Below, piece after piece: positions 34,741-46,095 of a stretch of 64,000 nucleotides of DNA. Location of the stretch: the NCBI GenBank assembly GCA_021613375.1, contig CM038714.1, forward strand, positions 43,535,123 through 43,599,122, in the 5' to 3' direction. The DNA comes from Megaleporinus macrocephalus. Its lineage: Eukaryota > Chordata > Actinopteri > Characiformes > Anostomidae. The notes under the pieces are model-generated. The model ran no database searches, was not told the origin of the DNA, and saw nothing but the letters and a program-made list of their open reading frames with translations. Within the stretch, counting starts at the first letter, position 1. The number at the start of each line of letters is the position of its first letter. The position numbers and the translations under genes were made by a program.

Positions 34741-36027
34741 GTGAGTAGGTCTGTTTAATGAGTGTCTGTTCTCTCAAAATTCCACCATTCATTCCTATGG
34801 GGCCAAAATTCCCTGTTTGAATGCCGCTTTCCGGAAAACCCTAAGTCGGATCGCATAGAAAAGCACAAGCATAAATCTGCGCTATGGTTCTAGCTTGAAA
34901 ACTGTGGGAGGATATTATTCATTACATATAAACCTAATGGGAATATTTTGTTTATTATAAATAAAACATGACAAATAGGCATGACAAATGGGTCAATTCT
35001 TCTACAGGTAGGCTACACTTGTTGCGCTGTGATGATGGTCGCATATAGTCATATGGTTCTGTGAAAAATCTTTAGCCAAAATGAAACCAACTTGTTCATA
35101 TTGTTACTTAAATAATTTGGAAATGTTGGAAATGAGCACAGAAGTGGGTCTGACTGGCTGTTATCAAGTTCTGTTTACTTTTTTGAGAGTTATAAGCTGA
35201 CAAGCTGAAAGGCTGTCCAATGGCACGTGCCGAGCGGGCTTAATGGTTCTTATTCATCAAACAGCTCAACATCATCATACATTAAACTACTGGATGACAT
35301 TCAAGTGAGCGCTAATACTATGTCACCACTAATGCCATGCCCTAATTACTATTCATATACATACACATGACATGAAACATTCTAATTAATGCAGATTTGT
35401 AAGAGAGAACCAATAAAAGGAACCCATGCAGCAGGCTCATGAATCAACGACCATTCTCCACCAATAATCTACATTCAGTGCCTGATCCTCAAATATTTGT
35501 CATTTTACGTTTACTATCTAGTTGATGTGCAAGTTCTTCTTGCTTTATTCATATTCATCAAGGATTCATACCATATTTTATTATTATTTATTTATTTTTA
35601 TGCAATATTTGTGGTTTACAGATGTAATAACTTGTCTTATATACTATTTCAAATTCATAAGTGTGTTTATGAGAGAAGTAATATAATTGAAACTTTTTAA
35701 TCATCATTTCTAGTTACTGGTTTCTTTAGGAGGGAGCATCTGGACTGCTCACATCTGTCATTTTTTAAAACCTAATTTCTCTCCTTTTTTTAATCGTGGC
35801 CATTCCCATCTGCTAGTTGGCTAGCTTCTCTCTTTATCGCATAATGCTTCCAGCACATTCTTCTTCTAGGATACGTGGAGCACCACTGCATCTTTTCAAA
35901 CTGCTGCTGAAGCAACAACAGTGGATGGTTCAATATGCTTGGAGGTGAGCACTAACTGCCACCTCCTAACAGATACTTGTGTTGGCCAGAAATCATGCTG
36001 AGTAATTATACTCCCAGTTATACTCTC
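34741..36027. other. Unique sequence with one repeat-like patch
   Basis: The patch at about 34775-34870 (CATTCATTCCTATGGGGCCA, TTCCGGAAAACC) resembles a dispersed fish repeat but could not be delimited. The rest is AT-rich with no gene. Confidence 0.4.
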
Positions 36028-36324
36028 AGGGGGCGTTTTCACACTACAGCTCTTTTTCCAGACCCAAGACCATTTGCTCTTTAAGTTCGATATGTTTTTG
36101 AACCTGGGATCAGTCCAGAGAAGCAGATCTTTGGTCCTCCTGAAATTAGGGGTCTGGCATTTTATAAATCTGCATGCAGAAAAGTGACGTATGGAACTGC
36201 GATAAGGATCCACTGTTTTTTGGTTGTGAAAGTAAACTAGCTATAAAGAGCCTCTCCTCCAAACAAGCCCAGAATTGGCCCTGAATGTGGAATCAAAGAT
36301 TCGGGACAAGTGTGAAAATGCCCT
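36028..36324. mobile_element. Small MITE, about 297 bp
   Basis: Left end GGGCGTTTTCACACTAC and right end, reverse-complemented, GGGCATTTTCACACTTG, form terminal inverted repeats of about 15 bp with one mismatch. The interior has no coding; the minus frame at 35896-36213 crosses its edge and is incidental. No target duplication could be fixed. The class (hAT or PIF/Harbinger) is open. Confidence 0.7.
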
Positions 36325-36467
36325 TGGACTCCTAAGTACTGTGGCATCATCAGGGATTCAAAATCCCAGAAATGAGGGGCGATTGTAGGCTTAGAGCACC
36401 CAAATGAGAACAGCTAATAAAAAAACTATCAGTCCAAAATCAGTGTTGGTAAAATATAATAAAGGAT

Positions 36468-36471
<4 letters not shown>
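36325..36471. other. Short unique spacer
   Basis: Nothing recognised. Confidence 0.4.

Positions 36472-36545
<74 letters not shown>
36472..36545. repeat. (TA)n microsatellite
   Basis: A pure TA run of about 74 bp. Confidence 0.97.
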
Positions 36546-36547
<2 letters not shown>

Positions 36548-36881
36548 AGAAAAATAAATAGATCCATATTAATTTTTCTCATTAAATATTGAGCTTCTGT
36601 GGGTGACCAGAAGAGAATGAGATATATTCAGGGCATGTGACTTTGGGTAAGTGTGTCATGACAGAATAATTAGAATAATTTAGATCAGACACACCAATTC
36701 TAATAATCAGTTATCAATATTATTACTATTATCAACAGATTCTGAGCATATGGTCAAGATCATGCCGGCCTTACTCTCTTACCTGAACCTGCCTCTTTTG
36801 TCTGGAAATAGAATCGAATATCTATAGCTAACTGGCCGACCACACACATGCACACACTATATTATACTACATTATAGTATC
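36546..36881. other. Unique sequence, nothing recognised
   Basis: AT-rich, no gene. Confidence 0.45.
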
Positions 36882-37652
36882 ATAGATAGATAGATAGATA
36901 GATAGATAGATCTTTATTGATCCCTTTGGGAGGGTCCCCTCAGGGAAATTAAGATTCCAGTAGCATCACAATTAATCACAATAAACACACAAGAAACATG
37001 TGAAAGGAATATAAATAAAAAAAGAAAAAAAAAAGAAAAAGAAAAATCTAACTGGGGAGGTATTGCACGCTATTATTGCACTTGTTTAATGTTACCGATG
37101 TTATTGCACTTGTTTAATGTTAACTGTTAACTAGTGTTATTGCACTTAATCCGATTGTGTCATTATCAATCTATCTACTGCTCCATCCCATCCTCTGTCC
37201 TCCTGTGATCCCTCCTCCCATGCAGAGAGGAGTTGTACAGTCTGATGGCATGAAGGTCAAAGGAGTTTTTGATTCTGTTGGTTCTGCACTTGGGTAGGAG
37301 CAGTCGGTCACTGAACAGACTCCTCTGGTTGCTGATGACGGTGTGCAGAGGATGACTGGCATCGTCCACAATGTCCAGAAGTTTGCCCATTGTCTTCTTC
37401 TCTGCCACCGTCACCAGAGAGTCCAGTTTCAGGCCGATCACTGAGACAGCCCGCCTGATCAGTTTGTCCAGCCTGGATGTGTCCTTCTTGGATGTGCTGC
37501 CTCCCCAGCACACCACGGTGTAAAACAGGACACTGGCCACCACAGACTGATAGAACATCCACAGGAGTTTCCTGCAGATGCCAAAGGACCACAGCCTCCT
37601 CAGAAAGTACAGCCTACTCTGTCCTACTCTGTCCTACTCTGTCCTACTCTGT
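36882..37652 (-). pseudogene. Rex1/L2-like LINE, 3' part (reverse transcriptase C-terminus and 3' UTR)
   Basis: Read on the minus strand, the element ends in a GATCAATAAAGATC sequence followed by CTAT repeats (36882-36910), a microsatellite-type LINE tail. The coding end is the minus frame 37175-37558: FYQSVVASVLFYTVVCWGGS, RLDKLIRRAVSVIG, ASHPLH and CRTNRIKNSFDLHAIRLYN, the thumb and C-terminal region of CR1-superfamily reverse transcriptases. Upstream the frame continues [19 protein letters not shown] to about 37620, where it is interrupted by the plus-strand L2 insertion. It resumes at 40647. A 27-bp direct repeat containing TTATTGCACTTGTTTAATGT lies in the 3' UTR (37071-37140). Confidence 0.9.
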
Positions 37653-37673
37653 CAGAAAGTACAGCCTACTCTG
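37601..37673. repeat. Insertion-junction filler: 21-bp direct repeat plus 10-bp tandem units
   Basis: The 21-bp target segment starting CAGAAAGTACAGCC occurs at 37601-37621 and again at 37653-37673. Between the copies the 10-mer TCCTACTCTG is repeated three times, ending with a partial TC. The right copy abuts the L2 sequence. This is a complex 5' junction, best explained by repeated template slippage or repair synthesis when the LINE integrated. Confidence 0.85.
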
Positions 37674-37674
37674 A

Positions 37675-40389
37675 ACAAAGGGCAAAAGGAAGCGATGCAG
37701 GCGAAGACTGAAGAGAGGGAAGCGGGCCGGCGTGCTAGCCAGGCTCAAGGCTAACGCCGACAGACCCCCGATTCCATCTCTCTTCCTGTCCAATGTTCGC
37801 TCTTTGGACAACAAGCTGGACCTTCTGCGGCTGAGGATGAGTGTTTCTGATGAGATGAGGAACTGCGCTGTGATCTGTCTCACGGAAACATGGCTAAACG
37901 ACAGCATGCCGGACTCAGCCTTCCAGCTCGCCGGCCGGCAGCTCTTCCGCGCGGACCGCAACCAGCTGTCCGGAAAAGCACGAGGGGGCGGCTTATGCGT
38001 CTACATAAACAAAGGTTGGTGCACAAACTGTGTGATGGTAAACGCCCTATGCTCCGAGGCAACAGAACAGCTGACCGTGAAGTGTCGGCCACACTATCTG
38101 CCTCGGGAGTTTACAGCTGTGTTCGTCATTGCCGTTTACATAGCACCGGATGCTAATGCTAACAACGCACTGAAGGAGCTACATGACAACATCAGCTCGC
38201 TTCAGAACAAGCATCCGGAGGCGTTTTACGTGGTGGCGGGGGATTTTAACCACGTGAACCTGACGAACATTTTGCCGAGGTTTTACCAACACATAGACAT
38301 TCCAACACGGGGAGACAACACACTCGACCGTGTTTACACCAACATCAGAGACGCGTACAGAGCCGTCCCCCACCCCCACCTCGGGCTCTCCGACCACATC
38401 TCCATTATGCTGGTCCCTGCATACCACCCCCCGCTGCGACGCTCCAGACCCACACAGAAGACCATCACTGTGTGGCCCGGTGACGCAGACGCTGTGCTGC
38501 AGGACTGTTTCGGCTGCACAGACTGGCATGTCTTTAGGGAGGCTGCTGAGAGTGAGGGGGAGCTGGATCTGGAGGATTACACATCTGCTGTCCTCGGGTA
38601 CATCAGCAAGTGTGTGGAGGATGTCACCACCACAAAGACAGTGACCTGCTACCCGAACCAGAAACCCTGGCTGAATGGAGAGGTGCGTTCTCTACTGAAA
38701 GCCAGGGATGCTGCCTTCAGGTCTGGCGACGCACAGGAACTCAGGAGGGCTAGAAGAGAGCTGACCGCAGGTGTTAAGAGGGCCAAAGCTGCATATGCTC
38801 TGAAAATCCAGGGACACTTCTCCTCCCAGGATCCTAGGAGCATGTGAAGGGGAATTAAGTGCATCACAGACTATAAAACCAGAGATGCACAATGTTCCAA
38901 AGACCCCTCCATGCCCGAGGCTCTCAACAAATTCTATGCCCGCTTTGAGGACCCTGACACCCCGCCCAGCATAAGACTCACCCCTCCACCTGGAGAAGTA
39001 CCCCTCTGTGTGACACCAGCAGAGGTAAGGAGGACCCTCAGGAGGATCAACCCCCGGAAAAGTGCTGGTCCGGATAATATACCCGGACGAGTACTACGGG
39101 AGTGCGCTGATCAGATCTCCGAGGTCCTGGCAGACATTTTCAATGTCTCCCTCACCCAGGCAGCTGTTCCCACCTGCCTGAAGACCGCCACCATCATCCC
39201 GGTCCCCAAGAGCTCCACAGTGACAGGTCTGAATGACTACCGGCCGATAGCTCTCACGCCGATAGTCACTAAATGCTTTGAAAGACTGGTTATGACCCAC
39301 ATCAAAGCCACCATCGACGTCACTGTGGACCCACACCAGTACGCCTACAGGAGGAACCGATCCACAGACGATGCCATTTCCTCTGTGGTCCACACTGCCC
39401 TCACCCACCTGGAGCAGAAGGACTCTTATGTCCGTATGCTCTTTGTGGACTTCACTTCCGCCTTTAACACCATGATACCCCAGACACTGACAGATAAGCT
39501 CTCCTCACTTGGTCTGCGCTCTTCTCTTTGCAACTGGGTCCTGGACTTCCTGACCAACAGGCCGCAGTCTGTGAGGATCCACAACCTCTCCTCCTCCACC
39601 ACAATCCTCAGCACTGGCTCCCCTCAGGGCTGTGTGTTGAGCCCCCTTTTGTTCACGCTGCTCACATATGACTGCTCACCCATCCACCCAGGCTGTCATA
39701 TTGTGAAGTTTGCGGACGACACGGCAGTGGTCGGATGCATCACAAACAGTGATGAGTCTGGCTACAGACGGGAGGTAGAACACCTGGAGGGTTGGTGCAG
39801 AAAGAACAACCTCTGCATCAACATAAAGAAGACGAAGGAGATGATTGTGGACTTCAGAAGGGGCAGACATGCCCACCTCCCCCTGCATGTCGGAGGGTCT
39901 GCGGTGGAAGTGGTCTCCAGCTACAGGTACTTGGGTGTTCACCTGAGCAACAACCTCACCTGGAGCAACAACACTTCCAGCCTGGTCAGGAAGGCACATC
40001 AGCGGCTCTACTTCCTCAGGCGGTTGAGGCGAGCTGGGCTCGGGAGCTCGGTCCTCACCTCCTTCTACAGATGTGTGGTGGAGAGCGTTCTATGCTCCAG
40101 CATCAACGTGTGGCACGGAAGCTGCTCTGCTGCAGACAGGAAAGCTCTGCAGAGGGTGGTGAAGGCTGCACAGAGGTCTGTCGGAGTCAGCCTCCCCACC
40201 ACCACGGACATATACACCTCCAGATGCAGGAAGAGGGCCACCTGCATCATGAAGGACCCCACTCATCCAGCACACTCACTGTTTGTCCCGCTCCCCTCAG
40301 GCAGGAGGCTGCGGAGCTTTAAGTGTAGAACGAACAGACTGAGGAACAGCTTCATTCCGGAAGCTGTAAGACTTTTAAACGCCACTTAG
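37675..40389 (+). pseudogene. L2-like ORF2: APE endonuclease plus reverse transcriptase, one in-frame stop
   Basis: One frame stays open from 37675 to 40389 except for a TGA at 38845-38847, where relatives have a tryptophan (context RSM-stop-RGI). Upstream of the first long frame (GTG at 37732) the same frame reads KGKRKRCRRR back to a TGA at 37672, so the true N-terminus is lost by truncation. Counting from 37732, endonuclease motifs are NVRSLDNK (N21), TETW (E52), GDFNH (170-174) and LSDH (219-222). Counting from 38911, the reverse transcriptase has [11 protein letters not shown] (motif A, D180), [13 protein letters not shown] (236-248) and FADD (267-270), where the first D pair is catalytic. 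It ends [19 protein letters not shown]. No frameshift is visible. The product would nick DNA and copy LINE RNA, but as it stands the stop separates the two domains. Confidence 0.93.
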
Positions 40390-40646
40390 TGGAACCACTG
40401 CACTGACACTTTTACTGCACTGACACTTTTACGACACCAGTCACTTTAATACACTCTGCTGCTACCTTCTCCATTCCTGTTTATTTTATTTTCATATATT
40501 TTATATATTTATGTTTATTTTATTTATTTAAGTACTGCTGTCTGGGTAAAACTGGGTCCTTGGGTACCACAATTTCGTTCCACCCCATGTACCACATGTG
40601 ATGCGAATGACAATAAAGTCTCCTTGAATCCTTGAATCCTTGAATC
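40390..40646 (+). other. L2-like LINE 3' UTR and tail
   Basis: Starts after the TAG stop at 40387-40389. It contains duplicated CACTGACACTTTTA, AT-rich TTTATTTTATTTATTTA, and ends GACAATAAAG, then repeated CTTGAATC. In this LINE group the 3' UTR and short tandem tail are read by the element's own reverse transcriptase. The tail merges with the right target flank TCCTTTCCTGTACAGG. Confidence 0.85.
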
Positions 40647-40815
40647 CTTTCCTGTACAGGTGCTCAGTGTTAGCAGTCCAGTCTAGCTTGCTTGCTTACT
40701 TGTAGGACTCCACAGTCTCCACCTCAGCTCCCTCTATCAGAACTGGTTGTGACCTTGGTCTGGACCTCCCATAGTCAATGACCAGTTCCTTGGTCTTTGA
40801 GGTGTTGACCTCTCC
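40647..40815 (-). pseudogene. Rex1/L2-like LINE, 5' continuation of the interrupted copy
   Basis: On the minus strand this encodes VNTSKTKELVIDYGRSRPRS, then QPVLIEGAEVETVESYK, a TAA stop in an AAGC-repeat patch, then KLDWTANTEHLYRK. This is the reverse transcriptase segment that lies directly upstream of RLYFLRRLW at 37600-37640. The two halves join in frame across the L2 insert, proving the nesting. The element's own 5' end is near 40815, so it was already severely 5'-truncated, and the YLGV-type motif was lost before the L2 arrived. Confidence 0.88.
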
Positions 40816-41799
40816 ATATCTTATCATTCTGTAACATTAATAAGCTAATATACATACAGACAGCACTACTCTAGCATGTTGGCTTTAATAACACACATGC
40901 AAACTATTCTGCCCTCGCTTGAAAATCCAGCTTCCTCAGCCAAGCAGATAGATAACTTGTCCAAAAACTCTTGAATTTGAATGGGTTTATTTCCGTTGCC
41001 ATTCAGTGGAAAAGTGCACCAGGAACTCAGTAAAACTACAACACAAAATAGTTCTAATGAATATACAATAGTGCTAATACGCCATGCAAACTCTATTGCA
41101 GAGGAAGTTGACAAACACTCAATATGCACAACCTAAGCTTTTCAATACCAAACCATTCACTCATAAGAAACTTTAGCATGTAAGTAGAGTCTACTCACAG
41201 ACAATGCTTGAATAAATGATTACAAGCAGGATGGACGAAGATGCATGTCAACAGGATGCATGTCTAATGTGGAGTTCACCATGTGCTTTGGTGCCATAAA
41301 AAAAACATAAGAAATTGCCCCACCAGGTGGTGGGGAGTATTTGAGAAGTTGTGCCTTCTAGTGGAAGGGAGTAATAGCAACAAATGCCAGAACACCAACC
41401 AATGGCACAGCAGCTACAGCTTCTCTCACTCCTTTATAGACAGTAAACAGACCATCTGCAGCATTAGCCTGCTAAACTAAAATAAACCCTAAGATAGTCA
41501 CTCCTAGCTAACAATAACAGAATAAAGAGTGATCAGGAATGTGGACTGCTGATAATGACTGTAATGTGTTGGTTCTGAGTGATAAAGTACAAAATATTCC
41601 TTTGCAGAACTTACTGGACACATGACACCAGTCCAATAAAGCAATACTCCTTACGTTAGGTTGCATCAAACATGTTGACTATCTGGAGGAACAGTTTGAA
41701 GACCACTATGTTCAAAGTTTCCAAAAAGTTCCAAAAAAAAAAAAAAAAAAGTTGAATAGAGACCCTGATGAAAATGTTCAGATGTTGTTGTTATAGAGT
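40816..41799. other. Unique sequence, nothing recognised
   Basis: An A-run of about 18 lies at 41733-41750. No gene; short frames at 40866-41129 (-) and 41283-41480 (+) show no domain. Confidence 0.45.
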
Positions 41800-42500
41800 G
41801 GGCTTAGCCCCACTAGCCCACCGATACGCACCAGTGCTCATGCCTTTGGAACTCATAATGTCCGAATGTCTTCTGTCACAGGAGTTGGTGTAATGCTTCC
41901 TGACACCGGGGTCATGAGAGATTGGAAATGGAGTGATAGGTCTCAGTCCTGAGGCGGCATAATGCATTTCCCATATCTACTCCAAGGGCACGTACGAATA
42001 CAGCAAGCCACGGCCATGTTTGTGGACGAGATGGGTTAAGGTGGATGAAGGATTTAAGGCAATTTCCATCAACGGGCGTGATGTGCCGCAGAAAGGTCAT
42101 GGAGCAAAGCACTTGGCTGGTATGTATTCTCACGGTACTCTGAGTGCGCATACTTGTTTTCATCAAACAAAGCTATCCAGCGCTGTCAGTTTGGATCACA
42201 CCAGCCGTGCACTGCCGCACTGATTCGGATTTTATATAACCAGCCAATGGAAGTTGGTCCCCAGCCTCCCTCTGCTCTGTTGTCTGGGTGATTCTCTCTG
42301 CGATATGTGCTCTGTTCTCCATCGCTCACTGAGCTTGATATGTGCTGTATCTGTCATCTGTATCTGACACTGTCCGGTCGCTTGGCTGTCAGCTGTTGGG
42401 TATACTCGACTGCAATACTCCTGTCAGGGCGTCACAGTGGAAAGGTTTACGCCGCGACCTGTGCTGTGCAAACTGGCCACCTCTGAAGTTCAATACCATG
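41800..42500. other. Repeat-poor, GC-richer block; candidate conserved non-coding element or promoter
   Basis: Balanced sequence with short overlapping frames on both strands (41912-42223, 42342-42716) without known domains. TTTTATATAACCAGCCAATGG at 42230-42250 places a TATA-like and a CCAAT-like motif together. This would suit a promoter, but no downstream gene is visible. Confidence 0.3.
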
Positions 42501-43259
42501 CATCTAATAGAAAATCTATACTCAAATTTCTCTACCACTGTTTCTTCTTTATTTCATGTGCATAACTCCAAAAGACTGCTGGAGGGGCTAAATGTGCTCA
42601 TGTTCATATGTAGCCCAAGACAGTCATACAGTAAGGACATTGAAAAACTAATGGTGGTTGCAATTCCTCTTTTTGTTGGTTGTTATGATTCATTACATAT
42701 AACATATTTTTTCTAATGTCATTATTCTGAGCAAATGGTTTCAATTTGTTGGATAATCTGAACACTTTGATTCATCAAAATAGAAACTCACCTGGATCAC
42801 CTGAGGTTGGTCAGAATAATCACAGCACCCTGTAATTTGTTAGAGTGCTCATTTGCACACTCACAAATTGCAGTAACCCACCAATAATGGTCAATATGAC
42901 AATAATCATTCAAATCTAAAATTATAACTATTACTTCTCTCTACTATAGAAATGTAACTAGAGTGCATAATTATAGAATAAATGAAAGTCACATACCTCA
43001 CCTACATCAAACATCCATCATCCATGTGTTTTAATGAGAAGAAACCTTAAAATATAGTGTATCTTTTCTTCTTTTTTTGCTAAATAAAGGTTTGGGAAAG
43101 TACATGGAATGCAGATAAAATTAGAAAGCACTGATGTGTGAATCTACTTTGATAGAATTTAAAACTGAATCTCCATTGGTATGGGTAAATTAGGAGAGTT
43201 TGGTGCATAGAGCTGACCATCACACATTGCTGGGCCTATATTAAAATCAAATCCTGATT
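42501..43259. other. AT-rich unique sequence
   Basis: No gene or named repeat. Confidence 0.45.
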
Positions 43260-43400
43260 TTCGTTGTGGTCCAAAGAAAAACATGCTTTGCTGTTTTTGT
43301 TGATTTTTGTGTTTCTACACGATTTAAATACAGTAAAGTAAAGTAAGTTGTTCTTTCCTGTAAAGTTATAATTTTGGAGATAGTTGGAAAATAACATGGG
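43260..43400. repeat. Family Q repeat, partial and uncertain
   Basis: TTTCCTGTAAAGTTATAATT, then TTGGAGATAG, matches the downstream block of family Q; the TTCCATTGACTT core is missing. Confidence 0.4.
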
Positions 43401-44504
43401 CCAATATAAAAATCCTAATCAGTTACAAAACCACATCTGTTACAAAATACAGCTACAAAAATGGTGGACCATGTAAAGAAACCTATCACTCCAGGCTGTG
43501 AAGACAATATTAGCACTTTTCATTCCTTTTCCAAGAAAGCAAACCGTCAGCGGACACATTGTTCATCTTCATCAGATGTTCTATTCTGCCTTAAATGCCA
43601 CAGCTTGTACAATCACCGAAGTGTAATTGTGACACTACTTAAGGTGGCATGTAGAATTAGCAAAACAAGCTACTGAGATTGAAAGCAGTATAGAGCTTTT
43701 TTATCATAGCTGACTAAGTAATATGACAATCTAGATTATTACACTGAGATTGACATGTTGCTTCTGTTTGACCATCACAGTTTCATTTCACTGTAAACCA
43801 GCAGAGCTTGCTGCCTTCCACAACTAAATCATAAGGTGTTAATGGGTGTGTAAGACCACATCTGGGCTTACTTTCTCTGTAGACAGAGAAAAATAATTTA
43901 AAATGTTGCATAAATACGATCTATGGCACCTTTTAGTTAAAATCACCAGATAGATCACAAGATCTAATTAAAATTTCAAGATTTAATTAAAATCTCTAAC
44001 ACATGATGCAACAATGCTGGGGTCTAAAAAGAGGATCCAGGAAAGACCTAGTTTTTATGGGTCTGAAATGGACTGAAACAAGTCAAGCTTTCAGACTGGA
44101 AATAAGTATTATGTTGATACATGCATGTTCAGGCATATAGTGGGTGTTAGACTGGCCCATCTGCAGTGACAAGGTACGTGATAAAATACTGTCCCATGTG
44201 ACTGCACAGACGTATACAGTGGACAAAAAAGGCAAAGATACAGTAAGCTTACAACTGTCACAACTTTTGTGAAACATGTTGCAGACATTAATTTTTTTTG
44301 TACTAATACAAGTGAAACAGGATGTACTAATCACTGCTTTCTGTTTTCGTTGTTATAGCATATACAACCTTTTTTTATTTTTTGACTGAAGGTTTTTTTC
44401 TTTGCTTGTTTCAGTGAGATAAATGAAGAAATATTTCATCTAATATTTCAACATAATGTAAGAATTCAAACCTGATCAGAGTCTCGTATACAGTAGAACA
44501 TGCA
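43401..44504. other. Unique sequence, nothing recognised
   Basis: A 71-codon frame at 43461-43676 and an 83-codon minus frame at 44083-44334 have no recognised domain. Confidence 0.45.
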
Positions 44505-44851
44505 AACTTTACTTTAGAGTTTGGTGTCAGCAAGAGGGGTGTAATCGAAACAGGCCAGGGTCAAAACCAGAGCACAGCAACCAAACCGAAAGGGGCATTG
44601 AGAGGGTAAACCAGTAAACAGTCCAAAATCCAAATCATGATAGTAACAGAGCCAGAGAGACAAAGTAAGAAGACAAAAATGAAAGGAGAAGTCGAAAAAC
44701 ACAATAAACAGTCCCGCACAAGCAAGAAAACAAATTGAGAACACTCAGAACGCAACAGGGTTGTTGGCAATACCTTGCAAAGGAGCTTCTCAAAGGAACT
44801 AAAGCCCAGACTTATACTATCTAACAACTTACACATAACTGAAAAAAGTGT
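44505..44851 (-). mobile_element. Possible LTR-like or transposon edge fragment
   Basis: The A/C/G-biased text (CCAGTAAACAGTCCAAAATCC, AACAGAGCCAGAGAGACAAAG) resembles the minus-strand reading of fish LTR edges, as at 50030-50253. No boundaries are seen. The minus frames 44514-44857 have the hydrophobic, Cys/Leu-rich look typical of such LTR readings and are not genes. Confidence 0.3.
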
Positions 44852-46095
44852 TAACACTTTGCTATAAAGCTCATTTAAATTGTTATATGTGTTAATAAAT
44901 ACATTAATAAAGGCTGATGTGTTATACGCTTTGGTATAAAGCTCATGTAAATTGTTATAAGTGTTAATAAATATATTAATAAAGGCTGATGTGTTTTACA
45001 CTTTGATATAAAGCTCATTTAAATAAATTGCTAATAAACACATAATAAAGGCTGATGTGTTTTACGCTTTGCTATAAAGCTCATTTAAATTGTTATAAGT
45101 GCTAATAAACACATTAATAAAAGCTGATGTGTTTTACAAGTTTACAATACGGCTCACGTTTAGCAGTTATGAGTGTTGATAGATACATTAATAAAGGCTG
45201 ATGTGTTATACACTTTGCTATAAAGCTCATTTAAATTGTTATAAGTGTTAATAAACACATTAATAAAGGCTGATGTGTTTTACAGTTTACAATACGGCTC
45301 ACGTTTAGCAGTTATAAGTGTTAATAAACACATTAATAAAGGCTGATGTGTTATAAATGTGTTATAATTGCTATAAAGCTCATTTAAATTGTTAAGTGTT
45401 AATAAACACATTAATAAAGGCTGATGGGTTATACACTTTGCTATAGAGCTCATTTAAATTGTTATAAGTGTTAATAAACACATTATTAAAGGCTATGTTA
45501 TACATTTTGCTATAAAGCTCATTTAACTCGTTATGTGTTAATTAACACATTAATAAAGGCTGATGTGTTTTACAGTTTACTATACGGCTCACGTTTAGCA
45601 GTTATGAGTGTTAATAGATACATTAATAAAGGCTGATGTGTTATACACTTTGCTATAAAGCTCATTTAAATTGTTATAAGTGTTAATAAACACATTAATA
45701 AAGGCTGATGGGTTATACACATTGCTATAAAGCTAATTTAAATTGGTATATAAGCTAATAAACACATTAATAAATGCTGATGTGTTTTACAGTTTACAAT
45801 ACGGCTCACGTTTAGCAGTTATGAGTGTTAATAGATACATTAATAAAGGCTGATGTGTTATACACTTTGCTATAAAGCTCATTTAAATTGTTATAAGTGT
45901 TAATAAACACATTATTAAAGGCTGATATGTTATACATTTAGCTATAAAGCTCATTTAACTCGTTATAAGTGTTAATAAACACATAAATAAAGGCTGATAT
46001 ATTTTACACTACAATAAGGCTCATGCTTAGCAGTTATAAGAGTTAATAAACACATTAATAAATGCTAATGTGTTTTACACTTTACAATAATTAAA
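44852..46095. repeat. Satellite array of about 72-bp units, block 1
   Basis: About 17 tandem units. Each has TAATAAACACATTAATAAAG, then GCTGATGTGTT, then a variable part. Measured spacings of the AGGCTGATG motif are 72, 66, 72, 74, 72 and 73 bp. Two unit types alternate irregularly: type A with TATAAAGCTCATTTAAATTG, and type B with ACAATACGGCTCACGTTTAG. This implies an older dimer or higher-order structure. No CENP-B-box-like motif was noticed. The array is AT-rich and non-coding. Confidence 0.95.

Larger units (their letters stand above)
37674..40646 (+). mobile_element. L2-like LINE, 5'-truncated, about 3.0 kb
   Basis: The element begins inside its coding region, directly after the junction repeat. 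It contains endonuclease and reverse transcriptase coding (37675-40389), a 3' UTR of about 215 bp, and the end ATGACAATAAAG, CTCC, then TTGAATCC repeated about three times. It is inserted in opposite orientation within a Rex1-like LINE whose coding resumes right after the tail. Such LINEs move by target-primed reverse transcription, which explains the 5' truncation. Little decay is visible, so it is the youngest large insertion in the window. Confidence 0.93.

Noticed and set aside
37175..37558. 127-codon minus frame as a host gene
   Set aside because: It is the C-terminus of a LINE reverse transcriptase that continues on the far side of the L2 insertion.
38330..38644. 104-codon Pro/Thr/Ser-rich frame
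   Set aside because: It is a shadow of the L2 endonuclease coding sequence.
39792..40322. 176-codon frame in the L2 region
   Set aside because: It is a shadow frame of the reverse transcriptase, which has the recognisable motifs in another frame.
44852..46095. CRISPR-like repeat-spacer array
   Set aside because: The whole 72-bp unit is repeated without unique spacers, in a eukaryotic genome; it is a satellite.
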